Assembly (NCBI GenBank): GCA_004296455.1
Contig: AP018280.1
Coordinates: forward strand, 1,550,001-1,614,000
Source of the DNA: Calothrix sp. NIES-4101
Lineage (GTDB): Bacteria > Cyanobacteriota > Cyanobacteriia > Cyanobacteriales > Nostocaceae
Direction of reading: 5' to 3'
Length of the DNA: 64,000 nt
Below are positions 44,642-54,322 of this stretch, piece by piece; positions within the stretch are counted from its first letter, which is position 1; each line of letters starts with the position of its first letter. The notes beneath the pieces were generated by a model. It did not search any database. It was not told where the DNA came from and worked only from the letters and a program-made list of their open reading frames with translations. Made by a program: the position numbers and the translations under genes.

Positions 44642-45934
44642 TCATGATTTTCCTGATTCCTGATTAATCACTTTCCAGGTACGAGGTTGATAAAATAAAG
44701 ATTGGCTGATTACTCTATCTGATTTGACGACAAATCGAAAAGATGGGACGATATCTAAAGACTGTACACCTTGTTTGATGTATATTTTGGCGTTATATAA
44801 TCCCGGTAGCAAGCAACAGTAGGGCATTTGCATTTGAATTTCAACTTTCCCAGGAAGTAATTGTAGAGATTCATCATCGCTAGCTGAGGTAATATAGAGA
44901 ATGCGATCGCCTTCTCCAGATAAGGCATTGATTAAGATGCCAATATTGGCGTTATCTAGCTTTTGATTGACTTTACAGGTGATTGACAAGCTTGCGGGTT
45001 GACTGCAAAATAAAGCTGGAATTATCTCGTTGCGATCGTTTTTAAAACACAAGGAAGTAATATCAACTCCCATGCTTGCAGATTCCGGTTTGGCAGGTAA
45101 GTAGATAATATGTGAAGATGTATCCGAATTAACCATGCATAAATCTTCTTCATACTTACGAATCACATCAACAGTATTGCCGTAAGTAATTAATTTACCT
45201 TTTGATAAATAAATTGAAGATTCGCAGACATTAAGAATCACATGTGGGTTATGAGCAACTAAGATAAAAGCTGTACCTTCTTCTCGTAGCTGTGCTAGTT
45301 GTTTATAGCACTTCATTCTAAATTTAATATCGCCGACAGCCAATACTTCATCTATTAGCAATACATCGGGTTTGATATGAACTGCACAAGCAAAACCTAA
45401 ACGTGCAGCCATACCAGAACTGTAGGTTTGTACAGGTGCATCAATCGCGTCTTCGATTTCGGCAAAATCAATGACATTTTCTATTTTGTCATTTATTTCT
45501 CTGGTTGATAAACCGAGTATTGACATATTCGCATAAATATTCTCTCGCCCTGATAAAATTGGGTTGAAACCTGCACCTAATGCAATCAATGGAGCAATTC
45601 TACCGCGAACTTTTATCGAACCAGTATCGGGTTTAATTAAGCCACTAATTAGACGCAACAAAGTGCTTTTACCGGCTCCATTTTCCCCAATTAACCCAAT
45701 TGCTTCACCTTGGTTTAATTGGAAACTAATATTATGTAATGCCCAAAATTCTTGATGGCGCAATATTTCGCTATGGCGTTTTGTGGCGATTAATTCTGTA
45801 GCAATATCTTGGATTCCATAAAACAAAGAACGTTTGAGGTTGCGACAAAACTTTTTAGAGATATTTTCAACTAAAATTAATTCACTGTTGCTAGTTGTTT
45901 GTCTAATGTTGTCTTGAGCAAGAATTTTGAACAT
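44642..45934 (-). CDS. Polysaccharide ABC exporter ATPase with C-terminal substrate domain (Wzt-like)
   Basis: 430 residues. The nucleotide-binding domain spans about 18-260: Walker A GENGAGKS (83-90), ABC signature YSSGMAARL, Walker B VLLIDEVLAVGD. Residues 285-425 form an extra beta-rich domain as in Wzt proteins that read the end cap of the O-antigen before export. It powers export of an undecaprenyl-linked glycan together with the adjacent permease. Order in the operon: permease, then this gene after 30 bp. The extra domain suggests that the exported polymer carries a terminal modification. Confidence 0.92.
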   Translation of the reverse strand: MFKILAQDNIRQTTSNSELILVENISKKFCRNLKRSLFYGIQDIATELIATKRHSEILRHQEFWALHNISFQLNQGEAIGLIGENGAGKSTLLRLISGLIKPDTGSIKVRGRIAPLIALGAGFNPILSGRENIYANMSILGLSTREINDKIENVIDFAEIEDAIDAPVQTYSSGMAARLGFACAVHIKPDVLLIDEVLAVGDIKFRMKCYKQLAQLREEGTAFILVAHNPHVILNVCESSIYLSKGKLITYGNTVDVIRKYEEDLCMVNSDTSSHIIYLPAKPESASMGVDITSLCFKNDRNEIIPALFCSQPASLSITCKVNQKLDNANIGILINALSGEGDRILYITSASDDESLQLLPGKVEIQMQMPYCCLLPGLYNAKIYIKQGVQSLDIVPSFRFVVKSDRVISQSLFYQPRTWKVINQESGKS

Positions 45935-45964
45935 AATGATTATTTATACTTGATTTTTATTGCC

Positions 45965-46816
45965 TTATGAACTGATACGTTCAATTACAAAAGGCATTGC
46001 CAGACGAAAAAACATCCATGTGATGATTAATCCAAAAAAAGTTAAAGCACTCACAATCCAAAATTCTGTCAGTTGTGATAGTTGTGTGCTGGTTGTAAGT
46101 TCTCTGGCTGTGACTAGTAAAGGTGTAACTGGATTTAGTTTGACTAAATTACTAAATAATCCACTTTCTGGAACTGGATAAACTACTGGAGTCATAAATA
46201 ACCAAAGTCCTGTAATTAAAGTTAATCCTCTTGATATGTCTTGATATAAAAGTCCTAATGGTGCTAATAACATACCTAAAAATAATCCCAAAAAAATTAG
46301 ATGTATAATTGCTATTGGTGCTAGTATGACTGTCCAGTTGACTGAGATTTGAAAACAAATAAATAATCCGATAATTAAAATTATTTTGATGCCAAAATTA
46401 AAAAAAATCTCTCCTAATTTTGCTAATATCAACGCTTCACGGGGGAAATTGACTTTAGCAAGTAATGATTTTGCTTGTGTTAAGGCTTGCAAAGGCGCAT
46501 TTAGGGATTCGACAAAAGTTTGCCAAAGTACAGTGCTAAACATCACATAAGCAGGATAAGGTAAATCAGTTTTACCGATTTGAATCACACTAGCTTGGTT
46601 GGCTAAGGTAAACCCTAATGCCATAATTATTGGTGGTAGAAAAGCCCAGCTTACTCCTAATAAAGATTGCCGATATTGTGAATTGATATCTCGTACCATT
46701 AATCTCCAAGCAAGTTCACGGGAAGCTAATAAATCTTCCCACATTTGTTGAAATAATCTAATTGGATGCTTGAGACTACTTTCGGGTGTATATATTTTTT
46801 CGACAGGAGGTTTCAT
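45965..46816 (-). CDS. Polysaccharide ABC exporter permease (Wzm-like)
   Basis: 283 residues from the ATG at 46816 (a TTG would add ten). ABC-2 type membrane protein with six helices: WEDLLASRELAWRLMVRDINSQYRQSLLGVSWAF is the amphipathic coupling start, TPVVYPVP and LNPVTPLLVTARELTTS are typical of the Wzm/TagG branch. It forms the transmembrane channel for a lipid-linked polysaccharide. The Wzt-like ATPase gene follows directly; a GT2 gene precedes it with 51 bp between. Confidence 0.9.
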   Translation of the reverse strand: MKPPVEKIYTPESSLKHPIRLFQQMWEDLLASRELAWRLMVRDINSQYRQSLLGVSWAFLPPIIMALGFTLANQASVIQIGKTDLPYPAYVMFSTVLWQTFVESLNAPLQALTQAKSLLAKVNFPREALILAKLGEIFFNFGIKIILIIGLFICFQISVNWTVILAPIAIIHLIFLGLFLGMLLAPLGLLYQDISRGLTLITGLWLFMTPVVYPVPESGLFSNLVKLNPVTPLLVTARELTTSTQLSQLTEFWIVSALTFFGLIITWMFFRLAMPFVIERISS

Positions 46817-46867
46817 ATGATTGCAACTCTGGGAGTTTATTTTCAAGGTGCTGCATAATAATTTCGA

Positions 46868-47923
46868 CTATTTTTGAATAAATTCGGAAATATGATTATT
46901 TCTCGCATAGCGATTAGTTAAGTAACTATTGATTTTTTTATCGAGAATACGTAATACTTTACTGACTAATCGCACCCCGAATTTACCAAAGGGCATCTTA
47001 CGAGTTATCGGGTTAATTATTGTGATATTCCGTCGCCATCCTAAACGCTGATAACGATTTTGAAAATATTCGTCTTCAGTTAAATTCCATTTATCACGCA
47101 AGTGTTGTAAACTCGATTTTTCCCAAGCATCACTCCAACGCAACATGTAATAAGGTATGTCTGTTATTGCTAAATTTTCTGTTGGTACATAGGTGACAAT
47201 AGATTTTGGTTCCAGGTAAATTGAACCGCCAGCTTGATTCACAAGTATACAGAAGTCAACATGTTCTTTGGTATTGAGTAATTTTTCATCTAAATAGCCA
47301 ATGTGATTAAAAATATCACTACGTACCATGACACAATGATATTCGGCAAGGTGAGTTTTTTGACGTTGAATTTTTGGAGATACTTCTGCTAGTTTTCTTC
47401 CTTGTTTATAGATTTTTTCAAATATTCTACGTCTAGTAATTTCACCTTGATTCGTATCTGATTTAATTTCTTCGACAATCCCCGATTCTCCACCGGCACA
47501 ATGTATTTCTTCATGTAGAGGTGTGCCTTGGCAAATTAAAGGGCTAATTACTGTTGCTTGTGTTTCTTCTCCACATTCAATTAAAGCTTGTAACCATCCC
47601 GAGGTGACTACTACATCATTATCGATAAACACTATATACTGACTCTTATTTTGTTGGTAACTGGGATGATTATTAACTTGTTTTAAACCTAAGTTACGCG
47701 CATAATTAGGAGAAAGATAAGAATCTGTACGAATTAATTTAAATTGTTTTTCACTGGCTTGTGTTTCTAAATACTTTTGAATGTGTTTTGGCGAACCTCC
47801 GTCAATGTAGATTAATTCAAAAGGATATTTTGTATATTCGTAAATGCTTTCTAGAGATTGGCGGGTGTAGCTAAAGCGTTCGCGTGGAACTACAATGATT
47901 GTAACTTTTGGTCTTGTAGACAT
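46868..47923 (-). CDS. GT2 family glycosyltransferase
   Basis: 351 residues. VTIIVVPRERFSYTRQSLESI and LIYIDGGSP open the GT-A fold; NYARNLGLKQ and IVFIDNDVVV (about 93-102, with the DND metal site) follow, then an unusual insert and an EHVDFC acceptor helix (about 220-225). The C-terminal about 90 residues are basic and lack a membrane helix. Located directly upstream of the exporter genes in the same direction, it most likely adds a sugar to the exported polymer. The donor cannot be predicted. Confidence 0.88.
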   Translation of the reverse strand: MSTRPKVTIIVVPRERFSYTRQSLESIYEYTKYPFELIYIDGGSPKHIQKYLETQASEKQFKLIRTDSYLSPNYARNLGLKQVNNHPSYQQNKSQYIVFIDNDVVVTSGWLQALIECGEETQATVISPLICQGTPLHEEIHCAGGESGIVEEIKSDTNQGEITRRRIFEKIYKQGRKLAEVSPKIQRQKTHLAEYHCVMVRSDIFNHIGYLDEKLLNTKEHVDFCILVNQAGGSIYLEPKSIVTYVPTENLAITDIPYYMLRWSDAWEKSSLQHLRDKWNLTEDEYFQNRYQRLGWRRNITIINPITRKMPFGKFGVRLVSKVLRILDKKINSYLTNRYARNNHISEFIQK

Positions 47924-48091
47924 AGGAATAGGAATTGAATGGATTTTGTTGGTATGTAAAAATATTAATTTTCAATATGATGATTTCAGTCACAAACTTA
48001 AATCTAAACTTTCATTTTAAATAATCATGCTTGGAAATGAGATTTTTTTGATTGTATACTAGGCTCATAATTAATTATTTTTTATTTATTA

Positions 48092-49357
48092 CTACTCAAT
48101 TTTATTGACTAAATTACCCGATAATTTGTGATATATATTTACTAATTCATGATTGAGCTTATTCATATTATAATGTTTCTCAACATAGCTGCGTCCTGCT
48201 TTTCCCATAGACAAACAAATCTCAGGATTCTCAATTAAATATATAATTTTATCTGCGATCGCATCTACATCTCGTTCTGGAACTAGAAAGCCAGAAATAC
48301 CATCCTCTACAAGTTCCGGTATGCCTCCATGTTGAGTGCCAATTACTGGTAAACCCATGGACATCGCCTCTTTTAATGTATTTACAGGCGCGTCTTGATT
48401 ACCATCTTTGGCTGTGACGCTAGGGGCAATAAAAATATGAGCATTATCTAAAATTTCAATGATTTCTTGTTGATTTTTCCAACCTAAAAGCTGAATTTTA
48501 TCACCTACTGCAAATTCCTGAATTATTTTTTTTAAATGCTCTTCTAAATAACCTTTGCCAATAATTTTATATTCAACATTCTGATAAATTTTTAATACCT
48601 TAATAACAGCAAGTAGACTATATTCTATACCTTTTTTTTCGACTAAACGACCTGTTGTTACAATCTGAATTGTTTGATTATTCAATTTATCAATGGAGTC
48701 AAAATAGCGTTTTCTAAATTGAAATTTTCCACAATCAATTCCCGAACCATGTACAATAATTTTGCTATTTTCGCAACCTATTTTAATTGCGCGATCGCGA
48801 AAAAAATTACAGTTAGTCAAAAACAAATCACCTTTGTTAAATAATTCTTTGTAAATATCATCTCCATATTCTTGAACATACCAACTAATATCATATCCGC
48901 GAAATGTTGTGATTAATTTCCCCTTGATTGCACCCAGTTCACGGAATCTCATTCCTTCAATCCCATACATGCCAAATTGACAGTGAATAATGTCATAGGA
49001 TTGGTAATCTAAGAACGCTAAAATTGAGTAAAATAATCGTAGTGAGATTGCTGATTTACCATACTTAAAAAAATTTAGCGATCGCAATACTGCTGAGGGT
49101 GCTTTGTTGATATTTTTTACTATTAGCCACATCGCTTTTAACGCGCGCCAAAAATAACTTTCTGGCACTTGATGAAGATAGTAAGTGTGAGCGAATAAGT
49201 CGTATTTCATCACATCTGGATGTAATTTACCAGTATCATCTCGATAGCTGGCATAAATATCAACATCATGCCCACTTTCAATTAACCCAATCGCTTGATT
49301 GAGAATAAATGTTTCTGTTAAAGCCGGAAATTTTTCAACAATAAAGGCAATTTTCAT
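48092..49357 (-). CDS. GT4 family glycosyltransferase (WcaL/colanic-acid type)
   Basis: 421 residues from the ATG at 49357 (a TTG nine bases upstream is rejected). GT-B fold: N-terminal MKIAFIVEKFPALTETFILNQ, typical of colanic acid/amylovoran-type enzymes; the C-terminal donor domain has VTTGRLVEKKGIEYSLLAV and the E-x7-E element EAMSMGLPVIGTQHGGIPELVEDGISGFLV (about 331-360). It uses an NDP-sugar to extend a cell-surface polysaccharide. First gene of the cluster; 168 bp separate it from the GT2 gene. The region upstream is AT-rich and holds a GAGAAAC/GTTTCTC hairpin. Confidence 0.92.
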   Translation of the reverse strand: MKIAFIVEKFPALTETFILNQAIGLIESGHDVDIYASYRDDTGKLHPDVMKYDLFAHTYYLHQVPESYFWRALKAMWLIVKNINKAPSAVLRSLNFFKYGKSAISLRLFYSILAFLDYQSYDIIHCQFGMYGIEGMRFRELGAIKGKLITTFRGYDISWYVQEYGDDIYKELFNKGDLFLTNCNFFRDRAIKIGCENSKIIVHGSGIDCGKFQFRKRYFDSIDKLNNQTIQIVTTGRLVEKKGIEYSLLAVIKVLKIYQNVEYKIIGKGYLEEHLKKIIQEFAVGDKIQLLGWKNQQEIIEILDNAHIFIAPSVTAKDGNQDAPVNTLKEAMSMGLPVIGTQHGGIPELVEDGISGFLVPERDVDAIADKIIYLIENPEICLSMGKAGRSYVEKHYNMNKLNHELVNIYHKLSGNLVNKIE

Positions 49358-49848
49358 ATCATCCAATCAAGTTTTTATGAACGATATTCTTAAGCATTAA
49401 CAGGCTATTGATAAACTAAACCTGAAAACTGAAAAAAAGCAGTTTTTGATATTTTATCATCTAGCATTATCCTACTTGTGAAATGAGAAACTGGGTTTCT
49501 CCCTAGCAGATGACGCTGAATAATCAATTCACATACGCTTTCTAATAGGGTAAGGGAGTAAATATTTATCAATAGATAAATTTATTCTCAGTATATACTT
49601 ACGTTTTCTTTATATTACCTTAAGACAAACTAAAAATTTTGACAATTATTACCTATTTTCTATCAATTTATTTACTAATTCCTCTGAAATCTCCGTACAT
49701 CCCCTACCAGTCTAAACTTAAGTATCATGCTAGAAATACTAGTGCAGACAGCTAGAAATCACTAACCAGTGCAAAATAGCCCAACTAATTTGTTGGTTTT
49801 GATAATTCTGCACTCTGTACTCTGCATTCTTGTACAAAGGTATTGGCT
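49358..49848. other. Divergent spacer between the polysaccharide cluster and cruP
   Basis: About 490 bp without a gene, containing two divergent promoters by position. A 7-bp hairpin GAGAAAC-tgg-GTTTCTC lies at 49485-49501; such palindromes recur in cyanobacterial spacers. Confidence 0.4.
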
Positions 49849-51387
49849 ATGTCACTTACAGAAGATATTCTTTCGCAACTACCTGGAGAAATTTTGCCTG
49901 GTTTGCGTCGTGCGGATGAGCTTTTAGCTGCTTTGCGTGCAGATAATATTCCCATACCTGGGGTTGTGCAGGAAAACTCCGAGCCTCTGGGCAATGTGGA
50001 ATGGGATGCGGTGATTTGCGGTGGTACTTTAGGTATATTGATTGCTGCTGCTCTTGCTTATCGGGGGATGCAGGTGGCTTTACTGGAGAGGGGAATTTTA
50101 CGGGGAAGAGAACAGGAATGGAATATCTCCCGTCATGAGTTGCGAGTCTTTATTGAATTAGGATTGCTGAATCAAGCAGAATTAGAAAATGCGATCGCAA
50201 CTGATTATAACCCCGCAAGGGTCGCTTTTCACGAAGGGACTGAAATTTGGGTTGAAGATGTACTGAATATTGGTGTAAATCCTGTTTACTTACTGGAAAC
50301 TCTGAAGCAAAAATTCCTCGCTGCTGGAGGTAAGCTGTTTGAAAACACTCCATTTCAGTCAGCAGTGGTGCATCCAGATGGGGTAATCGTCAATAATCAA
50401 TTCAAAACCAGACTTTTACTAGATGCGATGGGACACTTTTCACTCATCAGCCAACAAGCTAGAAATGGCAAGAAACCCGACGCGCTTTGTCTGGTTGTGG
50501 GTACTTGCGCTACTGGTTTTCCGGAAAACCGTACCGGAGACTTGTTGTTATCAAATACATCTTTGCAAAATCAATGTCAGTATTTTTGGGAAGCATTTCC
50601 TGCCCAAGATGGTAGAACTACATACATGTTTACCTACATGGATGCAAGTCCGCAACGTTTGAATTTAGAAGCACTTTTTGAGGATTATTTGCGCTTAATG
50701 CCAGATTATCAAGGTGTGAAATTAAATCAATTGGAGATTAAACGGGCGTTATTTGGTTTTTTCCCCTCTTACCGTCAAAGTCCATTACAAACACCTTGGC
50801 ACCGCATTTTACCAGTGGGAGATAGTAGTGGCAGTCAGTCACCTTTAAGTTTTGGTGGCTTTGGTGCAATGGTGCGACATTTGCACAGACTAACTGTTGG
50901 GATTGATGAGGCGCTGCAAGCAGATGAGTTATCAGCAAAAGCTTTATCTTTACTGCAACCCTATCAACCAAATTTAACCGTGACTTGGTTATTTCAAAAA
51001 GCGATGAGTGTCAGTGGAAACCAACAAATTCATCCTCAACAAATCAATCAGTTACTCTCAGCAGTCTTCGTGGAAATGCAGAAACTGGGAGAACCAGTGC
51101 TCAAGCCATTTTTACAAGATGTGATTCAATTTTCAGGATTAAGTAAAACTCTCGTTAAAACAGGTTTATTACATCCTCTGGAAGTAATCAAGGTAGTACC
51201 ACAGGTAGGTTTATTTGCCTTATTAGATTGGACAATTCATTACAGTAATTTAGGAATTTATTCTGCTTTATCTTCATTCAGCCCAGTTTTAGAACCTTGG
51301 ATACAAAAGATGTCAACATCACAACAATATTTCTGGCATCGCTGGATTGATAGTTGGAAATATGGCTCAGGAGGTGATTATTCATAA
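49849..51387 (+). CDS. cruP: CruP, lycopene-cyclase-like flavoprotein
   Basis: 512 residues from the ATG at 49849 (TTG six bases upstream is rejected). FAD-binding Rossmann start EWDAVICGGTLGILIAAALAYRGMQVALLERG (51-82) followed by REQEWNISRHEL (87-98), a motif shared by CruA and its paralogue CruP; QYFWEAFPAQDGRTTYMFTYMDA and the second FAD contact LPVGDSSGSQSPLSFGGFGAM are also there. CruP is found in cyanobacteria and plants; it is related to lycopene cyclase and reported to limit beta-carotene epoxide formation under oxidative stress. Two tandem membrane-protein genes follow. Confidence 0.88.
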   Translation: MSLTEDILSQLPGEILPGLRRADELLAALRADNIPIPGVVQENSEPLGNVEWDAVICGGTLGILIAAALAYRGMQVALLERGILRGREQEWNISRHELRVFIELGLLNQAELENAIATDYNPARVAFHEGTEIWVEDVLNIGVNPVYLLETLKQKFLAAGGKLFENTPFQSAVVHPDGVIVNNQFKTRLLLDAMGHFSLISQQARNGKKPDALCLVVGTCATGFPENRTGDLLLSNTSLQNQCQYFWEAFPAQDGRTTYMFTYMDASPQRLNLEALFEDYLRLMPDYQGVKLNQLEIKRALFGFFPSYRQSPLQTPWHRILPVGDSSGSQSPLSFGGFGAMVRHLHRLTVGIDEALQADELSAKALSLLQPYQPNLTVTWLFQKAMSVSGNQQIHPQQINQLLSAVFVEMQKLGEPVLKPFLQDVIQFSGLSKTLVKTGLLHPLEVIKVVPQVGLFALLDWTIHYSNLGIYSALSSFSPVLEPWIQKMSTSQQYFWHRWIDSWKYGSGGDYS

Positions 51388-51490
51388 AAACTTTCTTATA
51401 TCTAAATACAAAATCCCTTGACTTCTATCAGAAGTCGAGGATATAAACAAATAAAGATAATAAAATTCAAAATTAAAAATAATCAATAAG

Positions 51491-52198
51491 ATGATTGAAA
51501 AAGCCAATTCAGGGAACAAAAATTTTGCAATTTTAATTACTTTCTTGCGAGAACGTCAAGGATTTCTAGAAGAAGTTCGTCAAGGAGTCAAATTACCCAG
51601 CAAAATTATCTCTTTACTAGTTTGCAGTTCTCTCTTCCTAGCCATATATGGTGGAATTATTGGAGCTTATCATAGTTGGATGCAAGCTTTATCTTCAGCA
51701 GTGAAATTACCTGCACTCTATTTAATCACGTTGCTGATATGTTTACCAACATTGTACTTTGCTAATATTATCTTTGGTTCCAAACGTAATTTTCCCCAAC
51801 ATGTAGCTCTAGTGCTGACTGCGGTAGCGGTAACCAGTGTCTTGTTATTTAGTTTTGCCCCAATTACTTTGTTTTTCTTGATTACAACTAATAATTACCA
51901 ATTCCTAATTTTATTAAATGTTGTCATTTTTTCTCTGACAGGAGTAATTGGAATTTCATCTTTATATCACGCTGCAAATATTGTTTTAGAGCAAGATGGT
52001 GAAGGTAGCAATATCCGCAAAAAAATTATTCGTTCTTGGCTATTCCTCTATGCATTTGTTGGTAGTCAGCTAGGGTGGACATTAAGACCATTTTTTGGTA
52101 CACCTGATTCGATTTTTCAATTATTTAGAGAAAGAGAAGGGAATTTTTACTTAAGTGTGATTAAGTCAATTATGTTTTTGTTGGGTTTCCGTTCTTGA
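51491..52198 (+). CDS. Four- to five-helix membrane protein, paralogue 1
   Basis: 235 residues. A charged N-terminal helix (FLRERQGFLEEVRQGVKL) precedes about five membrane segments: about 38-60 (IISLLVCSSLFLAIYGGIIGAY), 70-90, 105-130 (LTAVAVTSVLLFSFAPITLFFLITT), 137-157, and 180-197. A shared SWLFLYAFVG-QLGW-LRPFFG motif lies near 180-200, and an LFRE-x-x-GNFY motif near the end. The next gene is a tandem duplicate. The family has no function that I can name. Position after cruP and before exbB/exbD suggests a membrane process, no more. Confidence 0.85.
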   Translation: MIEKANSGNKNFAILITFLRERQGFLEEVRQGVKLPSKIISLLVCSSLFLAIYGGIIGAYHSWMQALSSAVKLPALYLITLLICLPTLYFANIIFGSKRNFPQHVALVLTAVAVTSVLLFSFAPITLFFLITTNNYQFLILLNVVIFSLTGVIGISSLYHAANIVLEQDGEGSNIRKKIIRSWLFLYAFVGSQLGWTLRPFFGTPDSIFQLFREREGNFYLSVIKSIMFLLGFRS

Positions 52199-52304
52199 CT
52201 TTTTTCACCTCACAAGTTGAGCGCAACAAAACACAGAGATAATTATTGTTGTTTGGCTGATTTTTTACAAATATTTTACCAATAAATTAAAAATTTACAA
52301 ACAT

Positions 52305-53012
52305 ATGCTGCAAAAAAAGAAACAAGGAATTCAACATTTTCACGTTTTAATTAGTTTATTGAGAGACAGACAAGAATTTTTAGAAGAAATTAAACAAGGG
52401 ATAAAACTACAAACTAAAGCAACTTCCTTATTTGTTTCCAGTTCCCTTTTCTTTGCAATTTACGGTGTAATTATTGGTTCATCACATAGTTTTGCACAAG
52501 CTATATCCAGCGCCGTCAAACTACCTATATTCTACTTACTTACCTTAATCATCTGTTTTCCTACCCTATTCTTCTTTAATGTTCTTTTTGGTTCACGTAG
52601 TAGCATACAGCAGCACTTTGTCGTTTTGATGACATCTATCTCCGTAATTAGTGTCTTACTATTTAGCTTTGCACCAGTAACACTTTTTTTCCTAATTACC
52701 GCTCCCCAAGCTTATCAATTTTTTAAATTACTCAATGTTCTCATTTTAGCGATCGCAGGTTCTTTTGGAGTTAAGTTTTTATATGATGGAATGCAGTTAT
52801 TGTCGCAGCAAGATGATATTGGCAAAGCAACTCGCGTGGCTATTTTGCGTTCTTGGTTATTTCTTTACGCCTTTGTCGGAGTACAGTTAGGCTGGTTTTT
52901 AAGACCATTTTTTGGGGAGCCAAACAGCAAATTTGAGTTATTTCGGAAAGTACAAGGAAACTTTTACTTAGATATTGTCACTGCTATCTCCCAAATTGCA
53001 GGTAACAAATAG
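52305..53012 (+). CDS. Four- to five-helix membrane protein, paralogue 2
   Basis: 235 residues, exactly the length of the previous protein and about half identical along its whole length (shared LRDRQ-FLEE, SSAVKLP, LLFSFAPVTLFFLIT, RSWLFLYAFVG, LRPFFG). The most variable part is the loop before the fifth helix, where this copy has QAYQFFKLL. The duplication is old, since DNA identity is low. It is read from its own ATG, 106 bp after the first copy. Unknown function. Confidence 0.85.
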   Translation: MLQKKKQGIQHFHVLISLLRDRQEFLEEIKQGIKLQTKATSLFVSSSLFFAIYGVIIGSSHSFAQAISSAVKLPIFYLLTLIICFPTLFFFNVLFGSRSSIQQHFVVLMTSISVISVLLFSFAPVTLFFLITAPQAYQFFKLLNVLILAIAGSFGVKFLYDGMQLLSQQDDIGKATRVAILRSWLFLYAFVGVQLGWFLRPFFGEPNSKFELFRKVQGNFYLDIVTAISQIAGNK

Positions 53013-53141
53013 CGTCTCCTTTCTATTTTACCAGTTTGACATGACATTATGACCCCAGCATATGTAAAATAACCATCTGTTACCCTAAACTGGTTTTATT
53101 TGAGCGTCAATGAGTCGAGGAAAATTTGGGATTAGTTAAGT

Positions 53142-53774
53142 ATGGATATTCTCCAACTATTTAGAGATGGTGGGGTTGTAATGTACCCCTTGCTGGGGTT
53201 CTCAATTTTAGCGATCGCATTAATTTTAGAACGTGTGGTATTCTGGATACAGATTAACGGTCGTCAAGATAGAGTTGTCAAAGAGGTAATCAGTCTGTAT
53301 CGACATAATAATGTCGTCAGTACCCTTGAGAAATTGCGACAAAACTCAGACTTACCCGTCTCTCGCATCTTTTTAGCAGCACTCGAACTCGAAGACGCAA
53401 CGCCAGACGAATTTCGACTTGCCTTGGAAAGTTCTGCACAAGCTGAAATACCTATACTTAAACGGTTTCAGACTATTTTTGATACTATTATCTCCCTTGC
53501 GCCTCTACTGGGACTTTTAGGTACTGTACTCGGACTAATTATTTCCTTCGCATCGCTGGAACTTGGTAATGTTGGTGGTACAAAAACTGCTGGAGTTACT
53601 TCTGGAATCAGCCAAGCCCTAGTTTCAACTGCCACCGGATTAGTTGTCGCAATTATTACTCTACTATTTGCCAATACTTTCCGAGGACTTCACCAAAGAC
53701 AAATGGCATTTATTCAAGAATATGGCGGACAATTAGAACTGTTATATCGCCGTCGCTACGAGCGTGGAGAATAA
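53142..53774 (+). CDS. exbB: MotA/TolQ/ExbB-family proton channel protein
   Basis: 210 residues with three membrane helices: about 12-33 (YPLLGFSILAIALILERVVFW), about 118-138 (LAPLLGLLGTVLGLIISFASL) and about 157-180 (GISQALVSTATGLVVAIITLLFANTF). The last two carry the conserved Gly/Thr pattern that lines the proton path. With ExbD it forms the motor that uses the proton gradient to drive energy-dependent outer-membrane processes through TonB or TolA. It overlaps exbD directly; no TonB gene is adjacent, so the driven partner is unknown. Confidence 0.92.
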   Translation: MDILQLFRDGGVVMYPLLGFSILAIALILERVVFWIQINGRQDRVVKEVISLYRHNNVVSTLEKLRQNSDLPVSRIFLAALELEDATPDEFRLALESSAQAEIPILKRFQTIFDTIISLAPLLGLLGTVLGLIISFASLELGNVGGTKTAGVTSGISQALVSTATGLVVAIITLLFANTFRGLHQRQMAFIQEYGGQLELLYRRRYERGE

Positions 53775-53778
53775 TCCT

Positions 53779-54186
53779 ATGCGCCTTCCAGATGAACCGG
53801 ATATTCCAGCACAAATTAATATAGTGCCAATGATTGATGTGATTTTTGCAATTTTGACATTTTTTATCATGTCAACATTATTCTTAACGCGCACAGGAGA
53901 ATTACCTGTCAATTTACCCAAAGCGGAAACAGCACAACCGCAACTTTCCTCATCCTCAGCAATTACAGTCACAATCGAAAAAAATGGACAAGTCAGCTTG
54001 AATAGTGTTGCTGTATCTCTAGAGAAATTAATCACACAGGTAAATACTTTAACAGGCGACAGCAAAAATGAGTTTTTAGTCGAAATTAGTGCTGATGAAA
54101 ACGTCAGTCATGGTAGAGTCGTTGCTGTCATGGATAAACTACGTCAGATACCCAGTGCGAGATTAGCGATTGTCACGAAGAATTAA
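53779..54186 (+). CDS. exbD: ExbD/TolR-family protein
   Basis: 135 residues from the ATG at 53779, 4 bp after the exbB stop; a GTG at 53764 would overlap exbB. Short cytoplasmic N-terminus (MRLPDEPDIPAQINIVPM), one membrane helix (about 17-40) beginning at the functional aspartate in PMIDVIFAILTFFIM, then a periplasmic domain that binds peptidoglycan or TonB (GQVSLNSVAVSLEKLITQV; HGRVVAVMDKLRQIP). It couples proton flow through ExbB to movement of a periplasmic partner. It forms a two-gene operon with exbB. Confidence 0.92.
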   Translation: MRLPDEPDIPAQINIVPMIDVIFAILTFFIMSTLFLTRTGELPVNLPKAETAQPQLSSSSAITVTIEKNGQVSLNSVAVSLEKLITQVNTLTGDSKNEFLVEISADENVSHGRVVAVMDKLRQIPSARLAIVTKN

Positions 54187-54322
54187 CTTTCTTACCAGAT
54201 GTAAATTACAACTTTTTGCGAAAGAATACAAACCTTATCGCCAAGTTTAAATAATATTTATGTAGGTGCATAATCAAATTGGCAACCTAAAGATTTTTAG
54301 TTAGAATACTTGGGGCAAAGTC

